A stretch of 64,000 bases of DNA, taken from Aphidius gifuensis. Taxonomy: Eukaryota > Arthropoda > Insecta > Hymenoptera > Braconidae. Of this stretch, positions 1-14,270 are shown in pieces (within the stretch, counting starts at the first letter, position 1; each line of letters begins with the position of its first letter). Location of the stretch: assembly GCF_014905175.1 (NCBI RefSeq), contig NC_057788.1:22662154-22726153 (forward strand). The letters are read 5' to 3'. The notes under the pieces are model-generated. The model was not told where the DNA came from, made no database searches, and saw only the letters and a list, made by a program, of their open reading frames with translations. Position numbers and translations under genes: made by a program.

Positions 1-3000
1 TTTTTTAACACGACAATTTTTATCAAGCATTAACACATATTTAATTTTATATGTTCTAGTTTGTCAAACACTGAGTTATGTAATATTTAACACTGCCAGT
101 TGAATCACATATAAAAAAAAAAATGAGTAAAAATAAATGACAAGGAAATAAAATAGAGAGAAGAAAATTGAGTTTGTTTGGCTTGACAGGTACTTGATTG
201 TTGAATTATTATCAACAACACACTCGACAGTTTATTCATACATATTATCTCAATTCTATTTACTATAGATTAAAAATTAACTTGGTGGTAATTAAAATCG
301 ATATAAAAGCTAGACAAAGTAGCATACTAATTTTAAAATTACACATTATTTAATTCTTCAATAATTTTCACTTCACTAAACTTCTTTAAACACTGTATTA
401 TCATTTTTTTTTTTTAAATAAATTTCACAGTAATTTGTCCTGTCACATTTTCTTTTCTTTTTTGATAATAATTCTAAGAGTTTAGCTTGTCATCCGATAA
501 TAACAAAGTTGTCTAGATTGTTCCCTCGATATCCCCAATTTTCTTTTGCTTAAAAAATTAGAAAAAAAAAAAATGTCTATGCTCCAAGCTGATTTATTAT
601 AATCATTCGAAATTCTCAAGAAAAAAAAAAAACCAAAATAAATAAAACAAGTCTAGAGTAAATTTTTTTCTAGGTTACTAGAACAAATAAAACTAACTAA
701 CAAGTAAACACTAAAATTGATTTCTATGTTTACATAATATATATATTTTTTTTTCTATTACTGAATGAATGTTATTAATGAATCATGAGTAATGCCAAGC
801 CGACCTTGGAAACTAGATAAGAAGCCTTTACCAGATTATACACACGAACCACCGCTTAGAACTTTACACTCAACCATTTTTCTTATATTTTTTTCTTATA
901 ATAACAATCTATATTTTTTCTATCACGTCATCATTTATTTATTTATTTATTATTATTATCACTCGTAAAAAAATGCGTGCAATGATAATTTTTTTTTTTT
1001 CTTTTGGCTTGCACGCGCTGCCTGATGGCTGTCAAGACTATTAAATAATAATAATAACAATAATAAATAAATGAATAAAATGTATATAATAATAATAATT
1101 ATATAAAAAAATAAAATAGTTTTAAAAGGCATGCAATATGAAACGGTCTTGAGTTTACTCGTCCATGAAATATACCTCAACATCTGTACACATTTTGTAC
1201 TAGAAGCATGACTTTTGGTTCAATAGCTCTATCATTTTGTTGCTTAAAGCATAGTAAAACTAATACAATAATAATTTTATTTTTGTAGTTATAACATTAT
1301 TTTTTATAAAAATAAATAATTTAAAAACATAAAAAAAAAACATTTGTCATATAATATAATATATAATATTATTGTATAAAAAATATTTATATTTTTAAAA
1401 CTTGGAAAATATTTTTTTTAAACAATAATATTAATTTTATAGTTATTTTTTTTTTATCTTTTTAATTATATATATTTTTTTACAATAGTATTAGTTTTAT
1501 AAACACATTTTTTTTTATCTTAAATTTTATGGAATTATTGTTATTTTTGTTTAGATAAGAATTACTTTCTTGGGTATTGATGACATTTTATATTTCATCA
1601 TCATCATCATCAATGTTAATACTTAGTATAGTCTCTCCCCACACATGCATAAATTTTTTTATTATTATCGATTAATAAGGTGTGTCTACAGACAACATTG
1701 TTTAATAAATAAAATTATCCGGTTATGGTTTTAAATTACCATTAATACAATGATATTTATTTTTAAATAATATATTAAGTAATTTTATCATGGATCATTA
1801 GAAACAATATCTTATAGACACTGTTTTTTCTATTCAATTAATATAAAAAAAATATCTATGCATGTAATTATTTTTTTTTTTAGAATAGATATTAAAAAAG
1901 AAACAGTTGCAAATGCATTGTTTTGTTAATGTTAAAAAAAATGGAAAAATTTTCTTTAAAATAAGGCCTCGAAGTTTATGATGATGATGATGGTGACACA
2001 CTTGATGAAGAATTAATTCAAACGTAAACTAGTTTTTCTTTTTTCACGACAATATAAAGTTTTATATATATACACTATCCTGCGTGTTACTTTGTTTTTA
2101 TTTTATTTATTTTTTTTTTTCCAAGACAAATTTATATTACCTTCGAGGTCGACGGCTTTTTGCAACACCATGACGAATGTTACTCGACACTTGCCCACTG
2201 AATTCATGTAATTTTTTTCATTCAACATTTTGTATTTCCGGCTGCTAGATACATTTCATTATTATTGTCTATATATAATATTCTAATTTCTTTTTATAAA
2301 CTGATCAACAGCAGTATTTAAATATGATAAATAATATTCATAAAAAAAAGCAAACAAATCATATAGTTTACACCAAAACACATGGTATTATTTTTAACAA
2401 ATAATATCCAAATAGATATACATCTATTTTAGAATAAAAAATAATATAAACTAACAGTTAAATTGTTTTTGTTTGAAAAAAAAAAACACACGTGTACATT
2501 TATCATTTTTTCTTTTCGACTGTAATCATTGATCCATAGTTGCGTGACGTTAAAGAAGAAAAAAAAAAAAAAATTGTACAAACAAGTTCATCGTGTATTG
2601 AACTTGATTTAATACAGATAATTTTTTTTTTTTTAATATTATTTTTAACTTGTGTGTTACATAGAACTGGTGAATGGTTTGTGCGGTCACTATGTTCACA
2701 CACAGTAGACTTGAACAAAAAATTATTCTTGATTATTTGTATCAATTGATCCTGTTAGTCAACCTAGTTTTATTATCTGAAAAAAAAACCACAAATTCCA
2801 ATTAAATATTATCAGATTGTAACCTAATTATTTTAATTAATTAACTATTATTTAGTTTACTAAAATATAATTAAATTAAAATGCTAATTACCTGATTTTT
2901 TTGATAGACAAGATCATGGTGTATAATATCCTGGTTTTTTTATTTTTATTTTTCATGTCTAGTGAGTCATAAATACCGAGGGGGTTGTTTTCCAGTGCGC

Positions 3001-6000
3001 CTGCCAAGCTTACTCTCAGCTTGATCAATAATTTCCAAGTCAGGCACGACATTGTCTCTCTGAAAAAAAAAGAAAAATTATAAAATATTTCATATAATGA
3101 CAAAATAAAATATATCGTAGTACGTGACTGTTTTTTTTCAAGACTATTTTACTTGGCTCAACTTTTTTTTATCATCTTAATTTTCTTTGTTGTTAAATGA
3201 TTTTTTTTTCTCTTGGAAATTATCCAAAAGAAAAAATGCTTGCAAAATTATTTTAAGAAAATATTAGGGAGACTAATATTGTGTAATTTGAAGAAAAAAA
3301 AAAAAAAAGGTTAAAGTTCATAAGGGTATTTTTAGTCTATATTACAATTTTCCAGATATCCGATTTCACCCTCAAATTGCAATAGGTACTCGGTGTTGAT
3401 TTCCGCACGAAAGACCACCAAGAATTGCTTTTAAAATTGAGTATTATAATGAAGGGAATTGTGACATATACAGAATAATGGAAAGAGGAAAGAATGAGAG
3501 AAAGTTGATATATATATATAAACTTATGAATATACAATTCTAAATAACCCGCATAAAATTGGCCCCTACATTTTTTCTTATACTATTTCTTTGACAATTT
3601 TTTAAAATCGTTTTAATTTTTTTTTTTTTGCTAAAATTTTTAACATGGTGGCAATTGAATCTATGACTCACTCAAAATAAAAAATATTAAATTTGCTTCT
3701 GTTGAGGGAGAGGAGAGCCATATGGCCTACATGTGTTGACAGAGTTTTAAAATTTTATATAAATATATATGCAAAATGTCGGGGAGGAAACTGTTAACTC
3801 TTAGCATTGAAATAACATTTTTTTAAAAATTTAGTATTACTTCTTTGTTACAGAAAAAAAATAATATTTAAATAGTAAGCTTTTAAACAAAAAAAAAAAA
3901 AAAAAAGAAGAGACATCATACAAAGATATGAAAAAAAATTATCTACTTGTGTCTTTTTTTTTATTTTCTGCACTGAAAGATATATAAAAGAAAAAAAAAA
4001 TATAAGTTATAAAAAACATCACAACCCACGATCTTGAAAAACCAAGAAAAATTAAAAAGTTCTTTGCAAGACTTCTCTTATTTCTCACAGTCTGAATAAG
4101 TGAGTATAAAGTTGTCTGGATAATTTTTTTTTCTACAACATCTTTATCAAATATTTAACGATAAAAAAATTAAATTATACTAGTGAGATATATAAAAATA
4201 TCAAACACATCATATAAATATTATCCAAATATATATTCAACCGCATAACAGATGAATCCTTTCAAATATTTTATTTAAATATTTATACTTGTATTAGTAT
4301 ATTTATAATTTTTTTTTTCTTAAGCAAATAATATATTTTACTATGAGATTTATTTATACACGAACCAAGGCTTGATATATTTCATTGTTTAAAATCATAA
4401 ACGTGAATAAAATTGAAGAAAATTGCCGATGGCATTGAACGCGTGGGAGACTTATTATAATTTTTTTTTTTTAAATTTTATTATTTTACTCAGTACAGGG
4501 CTCAAATCCAGATGGTAAAAAGAAAAAGTGTATGTAGTTGTAGTAGTTGCCCTTTGCAACAACTCACATGAGTCATAATTTCTATTTTTTTTTTTTAATT
4601 CTTTCCGTTGTATTTGTGCAAGTATTATATACATGAATGTAGAGTGTATACTGTGTACTTTAATCTAAAAGAGGGTGAGCCCTTTTTTATTTTTCCGTGG
4701 GTAGAACCCATGGATAAATCACAATAGCAATACTTATCAATTGGATAGAATTTATAAAGAAAAAAAAAAAAAAAAAACCAAGAGCCTTGGGCATATTCTC
4801 ATAAACTTTTTGAATTATTGATCCATCAACAAATAAAAAAATTATATTATATTTAATTTTTTTATCAATCTCTTTGCAATAATATTTTGTATTTAATATA
4901 ATTTATTTATGTATTTTTTAAATTTAAAAATTCACACACTGCAGGTGTTATTTATACTATCTGAAAGTTAAATGATGTAAAATAAAAAAAATTGACTTGT
5001 TTTTTTTACTCACCCTGACTGACTTGTAATAAAAATGCTAATTAGAGTAGGGCTCTTGATGATCATAATAGTACACGTACTCGTAACTTTTACTGTCGTG
5101 AGAATATGTATACTCAATGTTGTTTGTATTTTTCCATAATTTTCATTCATTTAAAAAATGAAAAAAAAAAACATTTCGATTTGGCCTTGATCAGAGAAAG
5201 CCTGTCGATGATCACCACTAGTAACACCACACACTAAAAAAAAAAAAAAAAAATGGAACAAGTTAATTGAGGGTAATGTTATTATGAAACAACCAGGGCA
5301 GAAAATTGACGTAATTTTTTTTTATCACAACATAAAATGAATGTGTTAAAAAACACAAAAAAAAAAACAGTAGTGAGAATAAAATTTAATTTAAAAACAT
5401 AATTATTATTTAAATTTAAAAGTTTGCTAATATTGAGTAATAAAAATTTGACGAGTTTAGAAAGAAATTTAAATGTAAAAGTATCTTGTTCTTATATTGA
5501 CTTTGAAAGAAATAATTTTATATTTTAAAATTGAATGTAAAAATAAAAAATTAAAAGTGATAGTTTAAAATGTGCGATATTATTCTTTCAACAGTATGTC
5601 GACCTTTCACTCGACACAACCTCCTTGTCTTGTAAATTATTATATATTTTTTTTTTGCTTACCCATAACAAGCACTGATCGAAATAGATAGGGTCAAAGA
5701 TCAATCATCTGTAAATTAAAATAATAATAATTGTTATTTTCCAAAGCTAACCCTTTTTCTTTCAAGTGGGTAATGAATTATTGACTTCCTGGAACATTCA
5801 ATCCAGATTTTTTTTTTTTTTTCTACTTTAAATTCTTCATGCTATATTATAATAAAAAAAAAAATCGTGAAATGAATTTTTAATTATACATTTCCGGATT
5901 CCAATCTTTTCTTTTTACTTGTTAAATATTATTTTATTTTTTGTTGATAAAGGAAGTAAATGTCATGGATATTTTGAGTTATAATTAAAAAAAAAACAAA

Positions 6001-6127
6001 ATAATAATAATAATTAAAATAACAAATCATTTTTTAGATATTATAAGAAATGCTATTTATTATTTTTTTTTTTTAGTTGATTTTAAGTAACTGGAATTTG
6101 TCAATTAATTTATTTTATCTTTTTTAG
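1..6127. other. AT-rich non-genic stretch upstream of SCAR
   Basis: I see no secure gene here. The sequence is dominated by A/T homopolymers, TA runs and a short ATC microsatellite near 1597-1613. A few short patches are less AT-rich and look weakly coding: plus 801-890, plus 1967-2026 (an acidic reading ending in a stop), minus 2144-2208 (ends in a GTAATA donor) and minus about 3016-3060 (follows a TTTTTTTCAG acceptor). None can be joined into a gene model. At least one non-coding 5' exon of SCAR should lie in this region or further upstream, because the first recognised SCAR exon begins directly after a splice acceptor. Confidence 0.6.
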
Positions 6128-9100
6128 GTCTCAAGAGAACGGTGAGAGGCCTTGATAACGGAGTTAAAGTAACTTAGACTTACCAGAAAAGTGTCAAGAT
6201 GCCGCTTCCCAAGAGACTGGTTGAACCAGTCCATGTTGCACGTGGTACAATACCCGAGGCATTTCCATTACCATCAGAATTAGAAGCAGCAACAAATGGT
6301 ACATTGGCTAATACCATAAGACAATTATCAAGTTTGTCAAGACATGCTGAGGATTTATTTGGTGAACTTGCTAGAGAAGCACATACATTGAGTGATCGTG
6401 CCAATTCATTACAAGCAAGAATTGATAGACTTGCTGTTAAAGTAACACAACTTGATAGTAATGTTGAAGAAGGTAATAATAATAATTATTTAATTTAATT
6501 TATATTTCAATAAAAATTAATAATTATTATTAATTAATTTTACCATTATCCTTTCTAGTTTCATTACAAGATATTCACATGAGAAAGGCATTTAAAAGTT
6601 CAATTATATTTGATCAGCAAGTTGTATCTCGTGACACAATGCCAACTGCAATGCTTGAAACATATCGGCAATGCGACACTCCTCCTCCACTTGATAAGCT
6701 CAATGTTTACAGGTTTGAACTGAAATCAATAAAAATAAAATATAAATTAATATATAATTATTTAACCAATATATTAATTTATTTTAAAATATTTTTTTTT
6801 CAGGGATGATGGAAAAGATGGTCTTAAATTTTATACTGATCCAAATTACTTCTTTGATTTATGGAGTCAAGAAATGCTCAAGGATACAGAAAAGAAAATT
6901 CATGATCGAGGGAAAAAGGTATTTATAATTTTAAATAATACATTAATATAATTATGCAAAAAGAGATTCTCTTGTTTTAAAAGCAAATAGTCAGTTTTTT
7001 ATATTTTTTTAAAAATTATTTAAAAAAGGAAAAGTAATATGTAATTTTTTACTTTTTTTATCGACAATTTTAATGTTTCTAATTGTCAAAAATATACCCT
7101 TGTTTATAGACTGAATCTGAATATGACGAACCGTTCAGAAAGGCAAGTCGATGGTTTGGATCTTTGTAGTTTTACATATATATTTTATTATATATTTATT
7201 ATATTTCAAGTCTTTGTCATCATCCCCATTGCTCATCCATCGATATTTTCATTTCTTAATATTAATGATGATTGCAAAAAAAAAAAAAATAAACCTACTC
7301 ACATTCTGTGTGGATTATTTTCATTAACAGATAGTTTGAAAAATCTAAGTTAATTTTTTTGCGCTTTATAAAATTTTTTTTCATAGCCATTTGTTTTTTA
7401 TTTTATTGTAGCTCTATTAGGTTTTTTAAAATGAATCGTTTTTTTGTTATTATGAACATCAATAAATCGATATCAAGTGACATTTGGCATTTTATTTAAA
7501 ACAATGAAATAATTAACCAAACAAAAAATATATGTCACTTGATATCGTTTTACAATACATTTTGACATGTCATTTTTTTGATATATATATTAATTATTAT
7601 TTTTTATTTTTACATCTGGATATTTTATTAATCATATATATATCATTTAAAATAAAAAACAACATAATTCATCCTCATATTTATTTGGACTTTTTTAGTA
7701 TATAACTGCACATGTAGCATTAAACAACTATTAACTCTAAATCAGTAAGAGTCGTTGTTTGATGTTTTACACAAATTTAAATAAGTACTCACATAATTTT
7801 GATTTAAAAAAAAAATATAAAACTTTAGCTTGTCGTTTTTTTTTTTTTTCTCAATCTTAAAAATCACCTGTTGAGTTATCCTCATTTAATTACGTAAATT
7901 AAAACTGTTTAATAATATTTATATTAATAAATTTTATAGCCACATAGACCAAGAAACGACGGTGGAAGTGGTGGTGGTGGTGGAAGACACAAAAAGCGTG
8001 TAAGACAACCACACAATACACGTGAAAGACAACGACAAATTGCTGTTGGTCACGGTGAATATATAATGCCAACACAAAATGTGCAATATAGAGCTTCAAA
8101 TAATATGCCAGAAGAATCATTATTGGGTATGGTTATGACTGATCCAAGACCACCAAGACCAAATAGCATTGAAATACGTAGAAGTTATCCAGAGGAACAA
8201 CATATTTATAGTCCTCCAATTGGAAACGATCATTACAGGTATTTAATTTTTAAATTCAAACTTATATATGTAATTAGTTTAATTTAAACAAAAAAAAAAA
8301 ACATCATCTGATTTAAAATCACCCTACTAATTTACGTATGACCCTGAATACTGGTTAATGCGTAAATAATTCTGCTTTTTCTTTTTTTTTTTTTTCTTAA
8401 AAACAGTCATTATTCATAAACCAGAAGGTAAAGTGACTATTTTATTATTTAAAACTAATATTTTTGCAGAACAATCATCATCCAAAAGTTTAAAAAAGAA
8501 AAAAACTTGTTTTAAAAAAATCGAAATTTTGTATTGAATGATTGAATGTATTTTTAATAATTTTTTAGGCCAAACTACGCACAACAAGGTTACGATGATG
8601 GAAGTATATATAGTTCTCACTATGCACCTGGACAAAGTGCAGCAGGTAGTGAAACATATCAATCACCAGGTGGTGGTACACCAAGTCGTAATAATAGACG
8701 TCCAGCTCAACCACCACCAGCACCACCAAGTAATGCATCAAGTAATTCAACACCAACAATATCATCAGCAAATAATACACCAACAAGAGGTAGATCAATG
8801 AGTACAGGTAGAGATACATTACCACCTCCACCACCACCACCTGGTGAAACAATGTCACCACCAGCAATGAATGGTACAATACCAGTAAATTTTATTAATC
8901 ATAATGGCAGTAGATCAAGTAGTCCATTACCAACACATACAATGACAATAGGTATTGATGAACCAGATCCAGCACCACAGGATTTACCACCACCACCACC
9001 AACACCTGATCCAGTACCTCGTCCAGAATCACCACCTTGTAACATTCCACCACCACCACCACCTCCACCACCACCAGTACTCAATGATCCATTACCACCA

Positions 9101-9536
9101 CCACCAATGACTAATGGAGATATTGCTAGAATGATTGCTGCTAATCCACCAAAATTAAAACCACTCAAGAGTATTAATGATGAACAATTTAGAAAAGGAC
9201 AACTTCCAAATATTCCAATTGTTGATCCACGTAATGATTTGCTCAAAGCCATTAGAGATGGTAAGATATATTTATTAATTTATCTATTATTTATTATGTA
9301 TTTAATCAATTGATTATTAATATTTTTTATATATTATTATTTTAGGAATTAAATTACGAAAAGTTGAAAAAAATGAACAAAAAGAAGTTGAACGTGTTAA
9401 TGCACTTAATGATGTTGCATCTATATTAGCTAGACGTGTTGCACTTGAAGTTAGTGACAGTGATTCAGCATCAGAAAGTGAGTGTGACAGTGAGGGATGG
9501 GGTGAACAAGATTCAACTATGGCGTGACCCGTGTCA
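6128..9536 (+). CDS. SCAR: SCAR/WAVE actin nucleation-promoting factor
   Basis: WAVE-family protein that links Rac signalling to the Arp2/3 complex at the cell cortex, within the WAVE regulatory complex. Coding exons: 6199-6472, 6559-6712, 6804-6918, 7940-8238, 8569-9260 and 9346-9536; all introns are GT-AG and the phases fit, giving 574 residues. Bases 6128-6198 are 5' UTR after a TTTTTTAG acceptor. The N-terminal Scar homology domain (residues 1 to about 180) starts MPLPKRLVEP and contains the GKDGLKFYTDPNYFFDLW stretch. A basic RHKKRVRQPHNTRERQRQ segment follows (about 197-214), then a proline-rich region of poly-P runs (about 360-464). The C-terminal VCA module has a WH2 motif with the core PRNDLLKAIRDGIKLRKV (about 498-518), a central helix RVNALNDVASILARRVALE, and an acidic tail of D/E/S around one Trp (EGWGEQD). 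The start is the first ATG after the acceptor and matches the family N-terminus. Confidence 0.96.
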
Positions 9537-12500
9537 TATCAATCGACTATTACATCTGTCACATAATTAACTAATAATAATTATATCAATTTGGAAAATA
9601 TTACCAATCAATGCTCACAAACATTGTCAAGAATTTTAGGTATGCCAAGACATATATTATTTAATTATTTTTATTATTATTAATAAAAATAATAATAATA
9701 ATACTAATGAAAGATAAATTTTTCATAAATTTTATGAATATAGTTAGAGAAACTGAATTTTATTATGAAAAAGAAAATTGAAAAAAAAAAGAATGCGCAC
9801 AAACATAATTGCATGCAGAACTGATTTTTTTTTTTCTCTGAAAACCAAGAATTATATAAAATCATTTTTATATTTTATTATTATTTTTTTATTAAATTTT
9901 CTTTTTTTTTCTTTCTTTTGAACATTCCGCAATTTTCACTTTAACACATGTCTGAGAAATAAGAAAGAAAAAAAAAAATAAACAATTAAAATTATTCAAA
10001 GATTTTTCAAAGTTTATATATATATAAATAAATAGATAAAAATAATAATAATTAAAATATACATTTTTCTGATGCGGAAATGAAGCTCATTTTTAAAAAA
10101 GTTAAATTTTCATTTTTTTCATTACTTTGATAATATATATCCCGAAGCGGGGCTCGGTGGCGTAAAATGAAAAAAATTATATTTAAAATTTAAATTGTTG
10201 AAAAACCAAAATACTCCATTTAATCAATAAATTGTAAGAAAATTTTTTGCAACCAGGGAGAGTATCTTATCTTGGAATTTATTTTTAGAATTTTATTAAT
10301 CTAAAAAAATTTAAAAAATTAAAATAAATAATGAATGAACGAAAGTAAGTAAATTAACATAATTTCTTCCAATTTACGAAGTCTCCTTGTCTCCGTTAAA
10401 AAAAGAAAAATAATAATTGTGATTTTATTTTTCATATAATATTGGTCAAGTACAACACTGATAATATATAAAATATAGAAAAAAAAAAAATTACAAAAGT
10501 ATAATAGCATGTACATTGATCGTTAAGAATATGCATAATTATTTCAATAAAAAAAAATTTATATTATTTTTTTCAAAATTAAAAGCGTAATTTAATTAAA
10601 AATTGCATGTAAATTTTGAAAATTATTAAATTTTTTTTTTTTGTTATTATTATTTTAATAGATATTTTTCATTTTTATTTAAAAAAAAAATATAGCCATG
10701 TACTAAATACAAGGTTTAAATTAAAAAAAAAAAACAAAATAAAATTCGCCAAAATAATGCGATATTTACGATTTAATAAGCAACGACAACGTGTACATTT
10801 TTCATTTAAATTTTAAGCCTTAGTCAGATGTTAAATATAATTAATAAATAAATAATAATAAATAAATATAACTCTTTTATGTAACGATGTTTATATGAGT
10901 ATATAAAATATAATGATACATAGCAATTTAAAAATTTATAATAGAAAAAAAAAGAAAATGATCGTCAAAATAGGATAATCTAGTGTCAAGTATGATGCAG
11001 TATTTATTCTGCTAAAAAAAAAAATACAATTTTCATCTTCGATTATTATAAATCTCGTATATATTATTTTTTTTTTTTAAATTCTTAAATCCGTTGTAAT
11101 CCGATGAGATGATATATGTTTATTATGTTTATATATTACTTTATAAATTTTTGTTTCGATGAAAAAAAAAAATATACTTTGGGTGTGGCTATCATTAACG
11201 ATTAATCGTACATTTAAAGAAAATAGTTGCGCACGCATGTTTAAATACATCTCTTCGTACTCATCAAAAAAAAAATAAATAAAACAAATACTAATTAACA
11301 CGGTGATACTACCGAACCCTCGAATAACCAAACAAAATTTAAATAAAAAATAAACTTTAAAAATTGAAAATTTCTAATACAAAATATTTACTACAATTAT
11401 AAAATAATCGTAAATGTATGTTATCAACTAATTAAATTTAAAAAAAAAAATAAAATTAAAAATTTGTAGTTAAAAAAACAAACAAACAATTGTACAGAAC
11501 CAAATAAATCAAAAAAAAAAAAAAAAAAAAAAATTTCATAAATTTATACTGTTGACAGTCTTTGAAATTTCTTTATCCCTCATTTCGAAAAAAAAATGAT
11601 AAAAAATGATAAAAAATAAAATAAGAATAAAATAGAAGAAAAAAAAAAAAGATGAAAAGTAAGCCAGATAATAGCAAGTGATAAGCAGCTTTGGCTCAAC
11701 TGAAAATGGGTCTCGTGAGAATATAGAAACGCATATGCAATTTTAGAGCTGGTTATTTGAAATCGTATCTACCACAGGCGGTTACAATTCCCCAGCTTTA
11801 ACACCCCTCAAATTTATGATTCTCGTTGGCAATGGATAATGTTTTCATGTATCGTATATACATGTACAAAATATGTTTTGTACAAAGAACATTTTGTATT
11901 TCAACTAATCAAGACTATTTACTTCATCAGCAACATACACACATATATATATATATATTTTAATAAACATTTGTTAATAAGTTTATCAGACTGTTTGTAA
12001 GTTTGTATTTGATATTGAGATAGCGATTGAAATTATAAAATTTAATTATTATAAAACAATATAGAGTGTAAATTTTCATTATATATGTGTGTATAAAATA
12101 GTTGACATTAAAGTTTTGACAAGTGTCTCATGTGTTTATTTGTTAAATATTTTAAATCAAAGTTTTATTAAAGTAGAACACAAATATCAACTGTTCTTTT
12201 CAACTGACACCTGTCATCTGCGTTAGTTGACAAATAATTTTCTTGAAAATTTTTAATTACATGAAATTTAATATGAAAAAGATTTATTTATTTAATTTAA
12301 GATGATGAAAATATTGCTAATTATAACGTGAAATAATTATGCTAATAAGTAAAAGCTTTTTATTTTAATATCAACAACTCAGCCTTTTGTTTTATTTATT
12401 TTTTCATTAGCTTAGAATTTGTGTAAAACATCCAGAAATTAAAAAAATATTCTGTCAGTAAGGATGATGAATATTATAATTTATTTTTTTGTCAACTTAT

Positions 12501-14227
12501 AAATTTTGAATAAAGAAAAAAATTATTATAAATAATTGCACGAGTTTTAAGACAAGCAAGCGCAATTGATAAAACTTTCTTTTCAATGTTTTTTTTTTTT
12601 TTTTTTTTTCGTTTTAATTTTTAGGGATCTAAAAAGAACAGCTGACGTTTCTGTTGAAAAGTTTTAGAGTAAAAGTGTAGGTAATTTTGTGTAAAATCTT
12701 GGTTACTCACCATGTAGCCCCTGGGATGATGATGGTGATAAAGAAAAAACCAAGTAAAATGGTATGAGAGAGCATCTGTAGAAATTCGTGATACTTCTGT
12801 AATTGGCAACCTTCACATTTTATTTTTTTTTTCATTTCTTCAAGCAGCTTTTTATCTTTAAAAAAACTGAATGCTCGCTAATTTTCCAACAGCTAAATAA
12901 AAATCCAGTCATCAAGGTAAAGTATTTTTCAAACTTCCTTCATATGTTTTTTAAAAAAAAAAAAAATGCATTTAAATTAAATATAAAATAATATATAAAA
13001 ATTAAATTTTAAATAGCAAAAAAAAAAAAATTATTATTAATAATATTTATTAATAAAATTCCAACATAAACTTGATAAACTTTCACGTTAAAAAAATTTG
13101 ATTTTCTTTTTCTAATTTTGATTTTTAAGGATTTTTTTTATCAAAAGTTTTTGTTACCTCTGTCTTGGTAAACTTCCTGATGATGGCCTACCTCATCTAC
13201 CAATAAAACAAAAAACAAAAAAAAAAAAAAACACATTAATAGAGTTAAATTCAACTGTATACTTAGATAAAAATTTTATTTACCCAATATTGGATGCATC
13301 TATGTATGTAAACGTCAATGTATGTGAGTATTGTCCAAGAGCTTTGTGATAAATTCAAACACTCTAGGTCATTTTACTTTGGAAAGAGAGTGTTCTATAT
13401 ATATTATATATCTATTATATACACTAAAACCAGTTGGTTCATTCTTGTTGCTCTCGGCGACCCAATTGAGTTTTCCCGCTCAATTATCTGTTCTCTGTAT
13501 GGCATTTACGTTTATGGTCACATCCTTGGTTCTTGGATAAAAAATTTACACTACATTGTGCCGAGCTGAAAAGAAAAAAAAACAACAACTAAATTAAAAA
13601 GAGTGAAAAGAAAATTTAGTAACAATACTATATTTGACAATAGTTTTTCATTTAATTTAATTATTTATTTTTATATTTTTTAAATTTATTTTTATTCATT
13701 CAAATTATTATCTTATGATGCAAATTTTATTGTTGATATGAATGTTTTATTTTTGATTAAAATTTTTAAAATGAGTAAAAATTATCTCGTGTTTTGATGT
13801 GCCACTATAAAGTTTTGAGATATATAACGGTCGAGTGTGTAACCTCAAGACAACTTGAGCTATTGATACATGGTTCATGTATATAGTCGTGTAAATAAAA
13901 TTGAAAAAGGAAGAAAAAAAAGTCGTGCAGACTCTTGGTGGAGACGAAAAAAACACTGCAGAATAAACGGGAAATTGTAAAATAATTGTGTGATGTTGAG
14001 TAAGATATAAGTTGTTGAGTCGTTCATTTATCAAGTGACTCTTACCAAGTACAGTTTATTTTGATAATTTTAAATTTATTTTTTTAAAAATTATTTATGA
14101 TTTTAATATAAATACATATTTTTATTATTTTAATTATAAAAAATAATTAAAATAATTAAAATACATCAAGTGTTTGTTGATCTGTATAGTAACAGTGAAA
14201 ATTTTATTTTTAATTTTTTTTTCAAGG
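9537..14227. other. intergenic, AT-rich, between SCAR and LDLRAP1
   Basis: The SCAR 3' UTR should occupy the start; several AATAAA-like signals occur after 9600, so the true end cannot be picked. Most of the interval is A/T homopolymer sequence, including a run of 20 or more A near 11510-11533 and a TA run near 11944-11960. Less AT-rich patches at 11700-11850, 12625-12800, 13140-13200 and 13320-13565 could be promoter or UTR sequence of LDLRAP1. The patches at 12711-12796 and 13158-13196 also carry splice-like signals on the minus strand (see separate entry). Confidence 0.5.
12711..13196 (-). other. candidate two-exon coding-like signal, unidentified
   Basis: On the minus strand, 13196-13158 is a 39-nt segment after a TTTTGTTTTATTGGTAG acceptor and before a GAG|GTAACA donor. 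12796-12711 is an 86-nt segment after ATTACAG and before CATG|GTGAGTAA. Their phases agree: the first ends with one base of a codon and the second starts with two. Both are open in that frame, reading DEVGHHQEVYQDR and then VSRISTDALSYHF and onward, with a His-rich stretch. I recognise no family and found no confident start or stop exon, so this may be chance, a nested gene or an antisense transcript. Confidence 0.25.
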
Positions 14228-14270
14228 ATGCTATTTTTCAAGAAGTTAAACATCTTCGCTCGTAATAAAA
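14228..14270 (+). CDS. LDLRAP1: LDLRAP1 alternative first coding exon 1a
   Basis: ATG with a short 14-codon N-terminus, MLFFKKLNIFARNK, ending AAAA|GTAAGT with one base carried over. It joins in frame to the acceptor at 29094, where A|AA restores a Lys codon before LCEEW. Its N-terminus begins like that of exon 1b (MLFF followed by a basic residue), and both end with the same AAAA|GTAAGTTTT donor. This suggests duplication of a promoter plus first exon. Sequence after the donor diverges. Confidence 0.7.

Noticed and set aside
7123..7353. 76-codon frame in SCAR intron 3
   Set aside because: Lies in an intron whose borders fit the SCAR protein; its composition is that of random AT-rich sequence.
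8538..9252. Overlapping open frames on both strands in SCAR exon 5
   Set aside because: Shadows of the proline-rich, repetitive coding region; only the frame joining the WH2 motif fits the family.
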